DNA from: Sinorhizobium sp. B11
GTDB lineage: Bacteria; Pseudomonadota; Alphaproteobacteria; Rhizobiales; Rhizobiaceae
Assembly (NCBI GenBank): GCA_039725955.1
Contig: CP091034.1
Location: 3,162,001 to 3,226,000 of the forward strand
Direction: 5' to 3'
Length of the DNA stretch: 64,000 nt
This document shows positions 32,356 to 41,504 of the stretch, piece after piece (position 1 is the stretch's first letter; every line of letters starts with the position of its first letter). The translations under genes and the position numbers were made by a program. The notes beneath the pieces were generated by a model that ran no database searches, was not told the DNA's origin, and saw only the letters and a list, made by a program, of their open reading frames with translations.

Positions 32356-33153
32356 ATGTTCTCACCCTATCTCGAACGCTGGTCGCTTACCTCGGACGGC
32401 GAGCCCATCATCACCCATTCGAGCCGCCTCCTGCCGGTCACCTGGCGGGACAAACCCGCGATGCTGAAAGTCGCAACCGACAGCAGTGAGCGCGAAGGCG
32501 CATTGCTGATGAAATGGTGGGATGGTGACGGTGCGGCCAAGGTCTATGCGCAGCAGGACGACGCCATTCTTCTGGAGCGCGCGGCCGACAAGTATTCGCT
32601 GCTGGAAATGGCCCTGAACGGCGAGGATGATGAAGCAAGCCGCATCATGGTGCGCACTGCAGCAAGGCTGCATGCGCCGCGCCCCGTGCCTCTCTCCGGT
32701 TCCCCGACACTCGAGCGCTGGTTCCGCAGTCTGGAACCGGCAGCGCGCGCCCATGGCGGCACGTTTGTTGATAGCTGGAGGATTGCCAACAGCCTGCTCG
32801 CTGCACCGCAACAGCTCAGCATTCTCCACGGCGACATCCACCACCGCAACATCCTCGATTTCGGCGAACGCGGCTGGCTGGCGATCGATCCCAAGCGGAT
32901 CTACGGCGAACGCGGCTATGACTTTGCCAATATCTTCGCCAATGAAGACCTGCCGACCACGACGGATCCCAAGCGGCTCCAGCGCCAGCTTCCGATTGTC
33001 TCCAAAGAGGCAGATATCGAACCATCAAGGCTGCTCAAATGGATCGCTGCCTATTCCGGTCTTTCCGCTGCCTGGTTTCTTGAAGATGGCGACCAAGCCT
33101 CGGCGGAAAAACCTCTGACGGTTGCCCGTATCGCCCTCGCGGAACTGGGCTAG
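32356..33153 (+). CDS. APH(6)-like aminoglycoside/hydroxyurea kinase
   Basis: A 265-residue protein of the aminoglycoside/hydroxyurea-resistance kinase family (streptomycin 6-phosphotransferase type). The Brenner-like catalytic loop is ILHGDIHHRNIL, with the Asp base, and the metal-binding motif is AIDPKRIYGERGYD. It could phosphorylate streptomycin, but chromosomal copies in rhizobia may act on other substrates; resistance is not shown by sequence. It is a single gene, convergent with the epimerase gene one base away. The ribosome-binding site is weak. Confidence 0.87.
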   Translation: MFSPYLERWSLTSDGEPIITHSSRLLPVTWRDKPAMLKVATDSSEREGALLMKWWDGDGAAKVYAQQDDAILLERAADKYSLLEMALNGEDDEASRIMVRTAARLHAPRPVPLSGSPTLERWFRSLEPAARAHGGTFVDSWRIANSLLAAPQQLSILHGDIHHRNILDFGERGWLAIDPKRIYGERGYDFANIFANEDLPTTTDPKRLQRQLPIVSKEADIEPSRLLKWIAAYSGLSAAWFLEDGDQASAEKPLTVARIALAELG

Positions 33154-33154
33154 C

Positions 33155-34174
33155 TTAATTTCCGATCGTGAGAGAGTGCGCTGGCGTCGCTGCAGAATGC
33201 GGTTCCGGCAGAGATCCCTGCGCGATGAGCGTCGCGCGCACGGCCTCGTCGATCGGCGTATGTGGCTCGGTTCCGAGTTCGGCCACCAGCTTGTCGTTCC
33301 TCATACGCACCGTCACCTTCCACAGGTAACGCATCTCCTTCAGCTCATGCATGACGGTCATGAAAGGAGCGAGCAGCGGTACAATGAACCAGGGGAAGCG
33401 ACCGATCTTTGCCGCGCCGCCGGCAACACGCCGGACAGCCTCCGCCATCTGCTGGCCGTCACCATCCCAGAAGCCGTTCAGGTGATAACAAGCGAAAGCT
33501 GGCAGGCGCGCTGCCCGCTCGACGAGTTGCACCATCGTCTCGGCAACATCGGGCAAATAGGCCCATTGGTGACCAATGCCCGGTCTCGCCGGATTCTTGA
33601 TCGTACCAACAGGCTTGCCCGGCGTGGCGAAGGCGGCGGAGAACCAGCTGTTGCTCGTCGCGCCCGGCCCGAAGAAATCGCCGGCGCGAACGATGATCAC
33701 ACCTGTGCCGGTCTCTGAAGCCGCCTTCAGACGCTTCTCCATCTCGACACGTATCTTGCCCTTCTTCGTCACCGGATGCTGCGGACTATCCTCCGTCACA
33801 ACGGGAAACGCATCCGGCCCGAAATTATAGACGGTGCCTGGCAGTACGATGCGGGCGCCAACGGCACGAGCTGCGGCAATCGTATTATCAAGCATCGGCA
33901 GAACCAGCTTCTCCCAGTCGCGATAACCGGGCGGATTGACGGCATGCACGATAAGGCTTGCACCTTCGGCCGCCTTGCGCACATCCGCCGCATTCATCGC
34001 GTCCCCCTGCATCCAGTCGAAACCCTGCCCGCTCGCCGATGCTTTCGCGGCGTTGCGGTTCAGCGCCCTCACCGTCCAGCCGCGGGCCTGCAGCTTGCGG
34101 GCCACCGCACCGCCGATGCCGCCGGTAGCGCCGAGAACCAGCGCCAGTTTCTTATCCTGATATTCACTGCTCAT
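33155..34174 (-). CDS. NAD-dependent epimerase/dehydratase family protein
   Basis: A 339-residue extended short-chain dehydrogenase fold protein. The N-terminal dinucleotide-binding motif is LGATGGIGGAVARKL, with an acceptor stretch YNFGPDAFPVVTEDSPQHPVTKKGKIR resembling that of atypical SDRs. The substrate is unknown. ATG 34174 is preferred over 34180 because AAGGAG abuts the latter. It is divergent from a LysR gene across ~90 bases and probably controlled by it. Confidence 0.88.
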   Translation of the reverse strand: MSSEYQDKKLALVLGATGGIGGAVARKLQARGWTVRALNRNAAKASASGQGFDWMQGDAMNAADVRKAAEGASLIVHAVNPPGYRDWEKLVLPMLDNTIAAARAVGARIVLPGTVYNFGPDAFPVVTEDSPQHPVTKKGKIRVEMEKRLKAASETGTGVIIVRAGDFFGPGATSNSWFSAAFATPGKPVGTIKNPARPGIGHQWAYLPDVAETMVQLVERAARLPAFACYHLNGFWDGDGQQMAEAVRRVAGGAAKIGRFPWFIVPLLAPFMTVMHELKEMRYLWKVTVRMRNDKLVAELGTEPHTPIDEAVRATLIAQGSLPEPHSAATPAHSLTIGN

Positions 34175-34263
34175 GATCATCTCCTTGTTCGATGAGACGA
34201 CTATGCCTTCTATCCACGATAAACAAAATTGACGAAATAAGTTCCGTCGCTATACATAATTAT

Positions 34264-35184
34264 ATGGATACCGAACCAAGCTGGGATTTCTATCGCTCTT
34301 TCCTCACTGTCCTGCGTCAGGGATCGCTCTCGGCTGCCGCGCGTGAACTCGGCCTGACCCAGCCGACGATCGGCCGTCATATCGACGCGCTGGAGCAGGC
34401 TGTCGGTGCGGAGCTTTTTACCCGCTCTTCGAATGGCCTGTTGCCGACCGATATGGCGCTCGACCTGAAACCCTATGCCGAGACGCTCGCAACGACGGCC
34501 GACGCCTTCCTGCGCACGGCATCCAGCCGGCGCGACAAGGTGGAAGGCACCGTGCGCATCAGCGCCAGCGAAGTGATCGGCATCGAAGTGCTGCCGCCGA
34601 TCATCGCCGATCTGCAGGAGGCCTATCCGGGTTTGCAGGTGGAGCTGTCGGCATCGGATGCGCTGGAAGACCTCATGAACCGGGAGGCGGATATTGCCGT
34701 GCGTATGACCGAGCCGCAGCAGGATGTGCTGCTGGCGCGGCGGATCGGCGATATCCCGCTCGGCTTCCACGCCCATCGCCGCTATCTTGAACGCCACGGC
34801 ACACCGCAGACAATGGCCGATCTCACTGGTCATCGTATCATCGGCTTCGACCGGCAGACGGCCTATATCCGCATGATGCGCAAGCTCTATCCGGCAGTTG
34901 ACGAACTCGCGGCCGCCTTTCGCACCAGCAATCATCTCGCCCATCTGGCCGCGATCCGCGCCGGGATAGGCATCGGCATCTGCCAGACGGGGCTCGCCCG
35001 CCCGAACCATGATCTCGTCCACATTCTGTCGGATGAATTCGAGATGCGGCTTGGCACATGGGTTGTCATGCACGAGAGCCTCAGGACCTCGCCGCGCTGC
35101 CGCGTAACCTTCGACGCGCTGGTTGATGGTCTGCTGAGCTACATCAAGTCATGCAGGGGAAACGCGCGCCTGATGACGCGCTGA
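34264..35184 (+). CDS. LysR family transcriptional regulator
   Basis: A 306-residue LysR-type regulator. The HTH is in WDFYRSFLTVLRQGSLSAAARELGLTQPTIGRHIDALEQAVG, followed by a linker and the effector-binding domain (EVIGIEVLPPIIADLQEAYPGLQVELS). The start at ATG 34264 gives the conserved N-terminus; the frame upstream overlaps the promoter region. It is divergent from the epimerase gene, the most likely target. Confidence 0.92.
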   Translation: MDTEPSWDFYRSFLTVLRQGSLSAAARELGLTQPTIGRHIDALEQAVGAELFTRSSNGLLPTDMALDLKPYAETLATTADAFLRTASSRRDKVEGTVRISASEVIGIEVLPPIIADLQEAYPGLQVELSASDALEDLMNREADIAVRMTEPQQDVLLARRIGDIPLGFHAHRRYLERHGTPQTMADLTGHRIIGFDRQTAYIRMMRKLYPAVDELAAAFRTSNHLAHLAAIRAGIGIGICQTGLARPNHDLVHILSDEFEMRLGTWVVMHESLRTSPRCRVTFDALVDGLLSYIKSCRGNARLMTR

Positions 35185-35209
35185 AAGACGTCAGATAATC
35201 GGCGGGAGA

Positions 35210-35491
35210 TCAGGGCTCGGGGGAAACCTCGGGCGAACGGCTCTTGGTGAACCCGTCCACAACCTCGGTTTCGGGACGATCGCCACCTTCGGCATATTCC
35301 TCGTGCCACTTGCCCTGCGCGTCCTGCCAGCTGATCTCGGCGGAGTCGCCGCCGACCTGCTGCTCGGCCGCAACGATGCGGGCAGCTTCTAGCGCCTCGG
35401 AGTGGCTCGGAAATGCCTCGGAATAGACGTCTCCAAGCTTGTAGGCCCAGCCGCCGTCATGCGGTACGACCTCATAGACCACCTTGACCAT
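35210..35491 (-). CDS. DUF2188 domain protein
   Basis: A 93-residue small protein of the DUF2188 type: the pattern VYEVVPHDGGWAYKLGDVYSEAFPSHSEALEAARIVA is the usual core, followed by a second strand-rich segment (ISWQDAQGKWHEEYAEGGDRPET). Function is unknown. Members are small, soluble and common in rhizobia. A GAGGAG site precedes the ATG. It is convergent with the LysR gene. Confidence 0.85.
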   Translation of the reverse strand: MVKVVYEVVPHDGGWAYKLGDVYSEAFPSHSEALEAARIVAAEQQVGGDSAEISWQDAQGKWHEEYAEGGDRPETEVVDGFTKSRSPEVSPEP

Positions 35492-35730
35492 GCATGTGTC
35501 TCCTCTTTCTTCTCGTTGCGCATCCGTAGGCTCCCGGATCATGTCCGGTTCAGCGCGGGCCGCTTGAGAAGATTTCGAGGACGCCGCGATCTGGGTTCGG
35601 CTGCCGTATGAAAAGCAGTATTTCATTAATCGTCACAGACTGCAAATTTCATCAGCTACGAGTCCGCTTGCCTAGAAAAATCACCGGCTTAGATTCCCGG
35701 AGGGAATCAAACTCGGCGCTGGCGGTAGAC

Positions 35731-36825
35731 ATGGCATTGCATCTTAAGGAAGAAAAATTCTTGATCGTGGCGGTCGTGGTCGCGATCATCGCCTACATGC
35801 TGGAACATTCGGTCATGGAGGCCGGCCGGGCCATGGCGCTTGTCGCGGCCGCCGCTCTGATCGCGACCATTGTGCTCGCCTCCATGCGCGTCGCCCATCA
35901 CGCCGAACTGTTGGCCGTCAAGGTCGGCGATCCCTACGGCACCATGATCCTGACGCTCTCGGCCGTCGCCGTTGAAGTCATCATCCTCGCCATCATGATG
36001 AGCGGCGAGGAAACGTCGCCAACGCTCGTGCGCGATACGATCTATTCAGCGCTCATGCTCGATATCAACGGCATCCTCGGCCTGGCCGCCCTGCTTGGCG
36101 GCCTGAAACATGGCGAGCAACCCTATAACGACAATTCCGGCAAGACCTATGGCGTGATGATCCTGACCGCCATGGGCATCTCGATGATCGTTCCGGAATT
36201 CGTGCCCGACGACAAGTGGCACTATTATTCCGGCTTCACCATCATTGCCATGATCGCCCTCTACGGCCTCTTCCTGCGCATGCAGGTCGGCCAGCACAGC
36301 TATTTCTTTTCCTACAGCTATCCACGCTCGGAACGGCAGAAGGAGCATCCCGAAGAACACCACGACGAAGGGTCGGTCGCGACCTCGATCACCATCATCC
36401 TGATCGGCGTCGTCATCATCGGTGCGCTCGCCGAATTCATGTCGGGCTTCATGAATGAGGGCCTGCGGGATAGCGGTGCTCCTGTGGCCGTGACCGCAAT
36501 CGTGGTCGCCGCCATCTCCGCCGCTCCTGAAATTTTGACGGCCCTGAGGGCCGCACTCCGCAACCGCATGCAGGCAACCGTCAACATCGCCATGGGCGCC
36601 TCTCTCTCGACAGTGATCCTCACAGTGCCGGTCATGGAAGCGATCGCGCTCTATACCGGCCAGCCCTTCATCATGGCCATGTCGCCGGTCCAGACGGTGA
36701 TGGTCATGGTCACGCTGATCGCCGCGGCAATCAACCTCAACGACGGCGAAACGAATGCCATCGAAGGCATGACACATTTCATCCTCTTCGCCACGTTCAT
36801 CATGCTGACGGCGATCGGACTTTGA
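35731..36825 (+). CDS. Calcium/proton (cation) antiporter, CaCA family
   Basis: A 364-residue membrane protein with about eleven helices in two inverted halves, like ChaA/Cax-type exchangers. Ion-binding repeats are visible as VAVEVIILAIMM in the first half and ISAAPEILTALRAALRN in the second. A His- and Glu-rich cytoplasmic loop between the halves (KEHPEEHHDEG) may sense metal. It exports Ca2+, or possibly Na+/K+, against protons. The start is taken at ATG 35731 by family length; the ribosome-binding site is poor and other starts are possible. Confidence 0.9.
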   Translation: MALHLKEEKFLIVAVVVAIIAYMLEHSVMEAGRAMALVAAAALIATIVLASMRVAHHAELLAVKVGDPYGTMILTLSAVAVEVIILAIMMSGEETSPTLVRDTIYSALMLDINGILGLAALLGGLKHGEQPYNDNSGKTYGVMILTAMGISMIVPEFVPDDKWHYYSGFTIIAMIALYGLFLRMQVGQHSYFFSYSYPRSERQKEHPEEHHDEGSVATSITIILIGVVIIGALAEFMSGFMNEGLRDSGAPVAVTAIVVAAISAAPEILTALRAALRNRMQATVNIAMGASLSTVILTVPVMEAIALYTGQPFIMAMSPVQTVMVMVTLIAAAINLNDGETNAIEGMTHFILFATFIMLTAIGL

Positions 36826-36899
36826 ACCTGAAATCAGCGACTTAGCGCCAAGAGCGGAATCGCCTTCGAAGCACGTTGAATCAAAAAATGAGACAAAGA

Positions 36900-36928
36900 A
36901 AAAGCCCGCCATCTCTGGCGGGCTTTTC
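36900..36928. terminator. Bidirectional terminator between the exchanger and aspartate aminotransferase genes
   Basis: GCCCGCC (36904-36910), a 6-base loop, GGCGGGC (36917-36923), with As on the left and TTTT on the right, so it serves both convergent genes. Confidence 0.9.
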
Positions 36929-36948
36929 GATAGGGCTGATGCTGCCGA

Positions 36949-38151
36949 TTACTTGCAGGCGCCGCAGAAGCGCTGGATGCGGCGGCAAGCTTCCTCGAGC
37001 AATTCTTCCGACGTCGCATAGGAGATGCGGAAGTTCGGGCCGAGGCCGAAGGCCGAGCCATGAACGACGGCAACGCCTTCCGATTCCAGCAGTTCGGAAA
37101 CGAAATCCTCGTCCGTCTCGATCACCTTGCCGGACGGGGCTGTCTTGCCGATGAGACCGGCGCAGGACGGATAGACATAGAAGGCGCCTTCCGGCACCGG
37201 GCAGACGATGCCCTTGGCCTGGTTCAGCATGGAAACGACGAGGTCACGGCGGCCTTCGAATATCTTCTTGTTCTCGGGGATGAAGTCCTGCGTGCCGTTC
37301 AGCGCTTCGACGGCCGCCCACTGGGCGATCGAGGTCGCACCCGATGTCTGCTGCCCCTGGATCATGTCCATGGCCTTGATCAGCTGGATCGGGCCTGCCG
37401 CATAACCAATACGCCAGCCGGTCATCGCATAGGCCTTGGAGACGCCGTTCATCGTCAGCGTGCGGTCGTAGAGCTTGGGCTCGACTTCGACGGGCGTGAC
37501 GAATTTGAAGTCACCATAGGTCAGGTGCTCGTACATGTCGTCCGTCAGCACCCAGACCTGAGGATGCTTCATCAGCACGTCCGTCAGTGCCTTCAGCTCG
37601 TCATGCGTATAGGCAGCGCCCGTCGGGTTGGACGGCGAATTGAAGATGAACCACTTGGTCTTCGGCGTGATCGCCTTTTCGAGATCGGCAGGCTGGAGCT
37701 TGAAATTATGCTCCTGGGTGGCCGAAACGAAAACCGGTGTGCCGCCGCAGAGCGCCACCATCTCGGGATAGGATACCCAGTAAGGCGCGGGGATCACGAC
37801 TTCATCGCCGGGGTTCAACGTCGCCATGAAGGCGTTGAACAGGATCTGCTTGCCACCCGTGCCGACAATTGTCTGCTCCCAGGAATATTCCAGACCGTTC
37901 TCGCGCTTGAATTTGGCGGCAATCGCCTTACGCAACTCGGGGATACCGGATACCGGCGTGTATTTCGTTTCGCCGCGATTGATCGCGTCGATCGCCGCTT
38001 TCTTGATATTCTCGGGCGTATCGAAATCGGGCTCGCCGGCGCCAAGGCCGATCACGTCGCGTCCTTTTGCTTTCAGTTCGCGCGCTTTCTGAGAAACGGC
38101 GATGGTGGCTGAAGGCTTCACGCGGGAAAGGGCATCGGCAAGGAAGGCCAT
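36949..38151 (-). CDS. aatA: Aspartate aminotransferase (class I/II)
   Basis: A 400-residue PLP enzyme converting aspartate and 2-oxoglutarate to oxaloacetate and glutamate. Visible motifs are GAGEPDFDTPENIKKAA, FNSPSNPTGAAY, the PLP-lysine segment VSKAYAMTGWRIGYAAG and the C-terminal FRISYATSEELLEEACRRI. It fits the 1b-subgroup (thermophile/rhizobial type), some members of which also accept prephenate. The gene stands alone, with about 380 bases upstream without another gene. Confidence 0.95.
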   Translation of the reverse strand: MAFLADALSRVKPSATIAVSQKARELKAKGRDVIGLGAGEPDFDTPENIKKAAIDAINRGETKYTPVSGIPELRKAIAAKFKRENGLEYSWEQTIVGTGGKQILFNAFMATLNPGDEVVIPAPYWVSYPEMVALCGGTPVFVSATQEHNFKLQPADLEKAITPKTKWFIFNSPSNPTGAAYTHDELKALTDVLMKHPQVWVLTDDMYEHLTYGDFKFVTPVEVEPKLYDRTLTMNGVSKAYAMTGWRIGYAAGPIQLIKAMDMIQGQQTSGATSIAQWAAVEALNGTQDFIPENKKIFEGRRDLVVSMLNQAKGIVCPVPEGAFYVYPSCAGLIGKTAPSGKVIETDEDFVSELLESEGVAVVHGSAFGLGPNFRISYATSEELLEEACRRIQRFCGACK

Positions 38152-38154
38152 GAT

Positions 38155-38535
38155 ATCGGTCCTACAAGGTTGAAACGGGCAGAAGGCCGGGACCGGAGTT
38201 CTGCGCTAAGCTCTATGTCCAATGTATGACATCATTTCAAGCGCAAAGGCATGATGGCCGCGATGATTCTTATTGATCAATTGCCGCATCTGCGTCTGGA
38301 AATTTGAATGGAGCTTTGAAGTGGCGCTGCGGGTGGTCGATCCACGCACACGGGAAGTTGATTCAATTTCTGAGGTCGGCCCTAATTTATTACTAAAAAT
38401 CAAGGTTATCGCCCGTTTACCATTTGCCATGAATAAGCCGCAACAAATGCCGTGGCGCGCCGCAATTCGGTCGTGAGAGTGCCGAGATCGAAACGATATT
38501 CTCCACCATCCGACACTGGTTATTGAGGGCATACC
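38155..38535. other. Intergenic region, no gene seen
   Basis: About 380 bases between the divergent aatA and small membrane-protein genes. It must hold both promoters. A 67-codon open frame (38273-38476) has no ribosome-binding site or recognisable sequence. No striking repeats were found. Confidence 0.4.
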
Positions 38536-38832
38536 ATGTTTCTGGAAGACGAACGCGCGGCAGAACGCCTGCGTGCAATCCGGGTTTCCCTATCGCTGAT
38601 GGTGGCAGTCATTGCTTTTGCAAGCTGCATCGTCGCGACGTTCTGCCTGTTTTCGGCCGCCGAAGCAGGGCCGGCCATGGCTTCCAGCTCCCTCAAAACG
38701 TCCTATGCCGATCAGAAGATCCTTGATGGCGCAACCGTACTTTTGGCCGCGTTCGTCGCCGCAAACGGACTTGCCATCTGGCTGCGCCGCATCAAGGGCC
38801 GTCTCTCGGAGGGGCCGCGCCATGTCCGTTAA
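38536..38832 (+). CDS. Small membrane protein, unknown function
   Basis: A 98-residue protein with two hydrophobic segments (about residues 17-43 and 66-84) and a basic C-terminus. A GAGGG site precedes the ATG by 8 bases. The next gene starts inside its last 11 bases, so the two are coupled. The family is not recognised. Confidence 0.75.
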   Translation: MFLEDERAAERLRAIRVSLSLMVAVIAFASCIVATFCLFSAAEAGPAMASSSLKTSYADQKILDGATVLLAAFVAANGLAIWLRRIKGRLSEGPRHVR

Positions 38833-39154
38833 GCCGCAGCGGTCCGGCTGGACCGAGGAAACGGGCTCGTTCGAGCCGCTGCCGACCTATCTCGAACTGG
38901 CAATGGCCGCGGCGTCTGCCCATGAGGCCCCGCCTTCACCGCCGAGACCTCGCCTCCCCGGGCTTTCTGTCGTCGAAAAACTGGTCGCCGTCGGCATCGT
39001 TTGCCTCGCCTTCTACGGCATGGCCCTGATCGGCTGCGGCCTCTTCCTGAAAGCGGAAGCAAAGCGCACCGGCTTCATCACACAGCGGATGATGAGTGCG
39101 GAGCTGCAGGATGCCGATTTCGATATCCGCTTCTCTCCCCGCATAATCAACTGA
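38822..39154 (+). CDS. Small single-pass membrane protein, unknown function
   Basis: A 110-residue protein with a Pro-rich region (residues ~35-46), one hydrophobic segment (about 54-76, AVGIVCLAFYGMALIGCGLF) and a soluble tail. It overlaps the preceding gene by 11 bases. The two probably form a membrane complex of unknown role. Confidence 0.75.
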   Translation: MSVKPQRSGWTEETGSFEPLPTYLELAMAAASAHEAPPSPPRPRLPGLSVVEKLVAVGIVCLAFYGMALIGCGLFLKAEAKRTGFITQRMMSAELQDADFDIRFSPRIIN

Positions 39155-39262
39155 CCCGCACTCGTTCAACCCGAGAACACAAAACCGTTATGAGCGGCGA
39201 TTGCGGTTGAAGCGCCCCATGCCCCGCGCCAACTTCCCCTCAAAATGACGACGGGGAATATG

Positions 39263-40417
39263 ATGGATACGATCTCGCCATTCCGTTTTATCCTGCTCCT
39301 CGGCGGGGCCATGGCTTTTTCGGGGCCAGCCCTTGCCCAGATTGGAGACATTGTCAGGACAAAGGAAGTTTCGGTTCGAGTCGAAAAGCTCGCCGAAGGG
39401 CTCGAGCATCCGTGGGCGGTCGAGGTCCTGCCCGATGGCAGCTATATCGTCACGGAGCGACCGGGGCGGCTCCGCATCATCCGTGACGGCAGGGTTTCCG
39501 ATCCGATCCGCGGCGTGCCAGAAGTCAGCGCCCAGGGCCAGGGCGGCCTGATGGATGTCGCCCTCGCCCCGGATTTCGCGACCAGCCGAAAGCTTTATCT
39601 GACCGCTGCAACCGCCAGCGACCGGGGTTCGGGCACAGAGGCGTTCAGCGCAACACTTTCCCCGGATGAAAAGAGCCTCGAGAACGTCACGCCGATCTTC
39701 ACCATGCGGCGCTTTACCCGCGGCAACATCCAGTATGGGTCGCGCATCGCGATCGCCCCAGACGGCTCGCTGTTCATCAGCGTCGGCGACCGCGGCAACC
39801 GCAACCGCTCGCAGGATTGGAAGGATGATGCCGGCTCCATCGTCCATCTCAACGCCGATGGCAGCATTCCCGCCGACAATCCCTTCAAGGATAGCAATAA
39901 GGCCCTGCCGGAAATCTGGTCCAAGGGTCATCGCAACCCGCAGGGCATCACTTTCGACAGCGCCGACGGCAAGCTCTACACCGTCGAACATGGCGCGCGT
40001 GGCGGTGACGAGATCAACAATCCCGAACCCGGCAAGAATTACGGCTGGCCTGTTATCACCTATGGCCGAGACTATTCCGGTGCCAAGATCGGCGAAGGAA
40101 CAGCCAAGGAGGGCCTCGAACAGCCTCTGCACTACTGGGACCCGTCGATCGCCCCTGGCGCCCTCGTCGTCTATCGCGGCAAGATGTTTCCGGAATGGAA
40201 CGGCAATTTCATCGTAGCAGCGCTGAAGTTCCAGTTGCTGTCCCGCATGCAGCGGGATTCGAGCGGCGCCTTCGCCGCTGAGGAGCGCTTGTTTGAGGGT
40301 GACTATGGCCGCATCCGGGACGTGATCGTCGCCCCCGACGGCGCATTGCTGATGGTGACCGACGAGAATGACGGCGAACTGCTCCGGGTTTCCCGCGCTG
40401 AAAGCCGGGCCGGCTAG
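39263..40417 (+). CDS. Exported PQQ-dependent aldose sugar dehydrogenase
   Basis: A ~384-residue soluble glucose/sorbosone dehydrogenase of the YliI/Asd type, which oxidises aldose sugars in the periplasm with PQQ. A signal peptide precedes the predicted cleavage at GPALAQIG. Beta-propeller motifs include EGLEHPWAVEVLPDGSYIVTERPGRLR, the catalytic-region GGLMDVALAPDF, GHRNPQGI and YTVEHGARGGDEIN. The start is ATG 39263 or 39260 behind GGGGA. The cofactor must come from PQQ genes elsewhere or from outside. Confidence 0.92.
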   Translation: MDTISPFRFILLLGGAMAFSGPALAQIGDIVRTKEVSVRVEKLAEGLEHPWAVEVLPDGSYIVTERPGRLRIIRDGRVSDPIRGVPEVSAQGQGGLMDVALAPDFATSRKLYLTAATASDRGSGTEAFSATLSPDEKSLENVTPIFTMRRFTRGNIQYGSRIAIAPDGSLFISVGDRGNRNRSQDWKDDAGSIVHLNADGSIPADNPFKDSNKALPEIWSKGHRNPQGITFDSADGKLYTVEHGARGGDEINNPEPGKNYGWPVITYGRDYSGAKIGEGTAKEGLEQPLHYWDPSIAPGALVVYRGKMFPEWNGNFIVAALKFQLLSRMQRDSSGAFAAEERLFEGDYGRIRDVIVAPDGALLMVTDENDGELLRVSRAESRAG

Positions 40418-40839
40418 AGCGCGTTCCGCAACTCCTTGCGGATCATGAATTTCAGCCCGGACCAGACATCATCGACGGCGCAGACTTTGACGTCGACGAG
40501 ACCTGTCGGCAACAGGACTTCCCTAAGGGCGTCCTCGGTGATGCTGGTCGGGACTTTCGAACTCTTCTTCGGCCAGGATATCCAGACCATGCCATCCGGC
40601 TTGATCGCGGAAAACAAAGCCGCTGCCATGTCTTCCAGCACCGCGCGCTGCGTCTCAAAGATATGGACATAGTCGAATTGCCGATGAGACCCTTGCGATA
40701 AGATACGTGCGACCGAAACAAAGCCCTCGAACTCGTCGATCTCCTTCAGCCCATCGGGGACATTGACAAGCAAAGCCGCCTGCCCCGCTTTAAGCCCCAG
40801 CTTCTTTGCGAGCGGCGTGCCGGAATAGCCTGACGTCAT
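40414..40839 (-). CDS. DUF3052 family protein
   Basis: A 141-residue cytoplasmic protein of the DUF3052 type, function unknown. Typical parts are the N-terminal GYSGTPLAKKLGLKAGQ and the C-terminal SWPKKSSKV ... LVDVKVCAVDDVWSGLKFMIRKELR. The fold suggests a Rossmann-like domain. Its ATG overlaps the stop of the exported protein upstream (ATGA), so the two are cotranslated, an odd pairing of cytoplasmic and periplasmic products. It is convergent with the dehydrogenase gene, with a 4-base overlap. Confidence 0.87.
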   Translation of the reverse strand: MTSGYSGTPLAKKLGLKAGQAALLVNVPDGLKEIDEFEGFVSVARILSQGSHRQFDYVHIFETQRAVLEDMAAALFSAIKPDGMVWISWPKKSSKVPTSITEDALREVLLPTGLVDVKVCAVDDVWSGLKFMIRKELRNAL

Positions 40840-41399
40840 TGGCGCTTCCACACGAGCGGCCACGTTGCCGGACCGCCGTCGGCCCTGGCATCGCATTCTT
40901 CCTTGATGCGCACTTCCTCGAGAACGAGAAAATCCGTGCTATCGAGCCCGGCGGCACGCCACGCATAATAGCTGCCGCAATCGCCCAGGCCGCGCCCCTT
41001 CAGCAAAGAGGTGAAGCGTCCTTCCGCAGCGTCGTAGCGTATATTGACTGCCGTATCGCCGGTCGTTTCCGAAAACTTCAGCGGAAAGACCGTTCGAGAA
41101 ATCCGGTCGCCGTAACCGCCATAGATCGCGAAAGGCATGTTGTAGGCGCCGGACTGGCCGCAAGGCACGATGATCAGTCTCTTCCCGGTCTCGCCGGTGA
41201 CTTCGAAGGCGTCGCCATAGGCTAGCCGCTGCTCTTCGATGTGGCAGTCGCCGTCATCGGACTCGACATCCGCGCGCACCGCATCGGGCAAATCGGCAAA
41301 GTGTGCAATCGGCCGGACGGGTGATGAAGCCTCGGCCGAAACATTCCCAGGCCCAGCCAGGGCAGCTGCCGTAACGGCCGCAATCAGTTGCCGCTTCAT
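40836..41399 (-). CDS. Exported DUF1176-like protein
   Basis: A 187-residue protein with a signal peptide (MKRQLIAAVTAAALAGPGNVSAEA). Four cysteines are spaced through the mature part (DGDC, VPCGQSGAYN, LGDCGSYYAWR, EECDA), probably forming disulphides. The segment with GRGLGDCGSYYAWR and the final Cys match the DUF1176 pattern. Function is unknown; periplasmic location is inferred. It is the first gene of a two-gene operon. Confidence 0.78.
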   Translation of the reverse strand: MKRQLIAAVTAAALAGPGNVSAEASSPVRPIAHFADLPDAVRADVESDDGDCHIEEQRLAYGDAFEVTGETGKRLIIVPCGQSGAYNMPFAIYGGYGDRISRTVFPLKFSETTGDTAVNIRYDAAEGRFTSLLKGRGLGDCGSYYAWRAAGLDSTDFLVLEEVRIKEECDARADGGPATWPLVWKRQ

Positions 41400-41504
41400 C
41401 CGTGCCTCCGAACCATTTGAGGAATTCCCATCCTTGTCGAAAAGAGATGCGCCTGCTAACCCGGCAGCACAACTCTTAAATGCTTCCCGAACATCGAGGG
41501 CGAG

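Noticed and set aside
32356..33153. APH(6)-like kinase as an acquired resistance gene
   Set aside because: No mobile element, integron or base-composition shift around it; it looks like a resident chromosomal gene.
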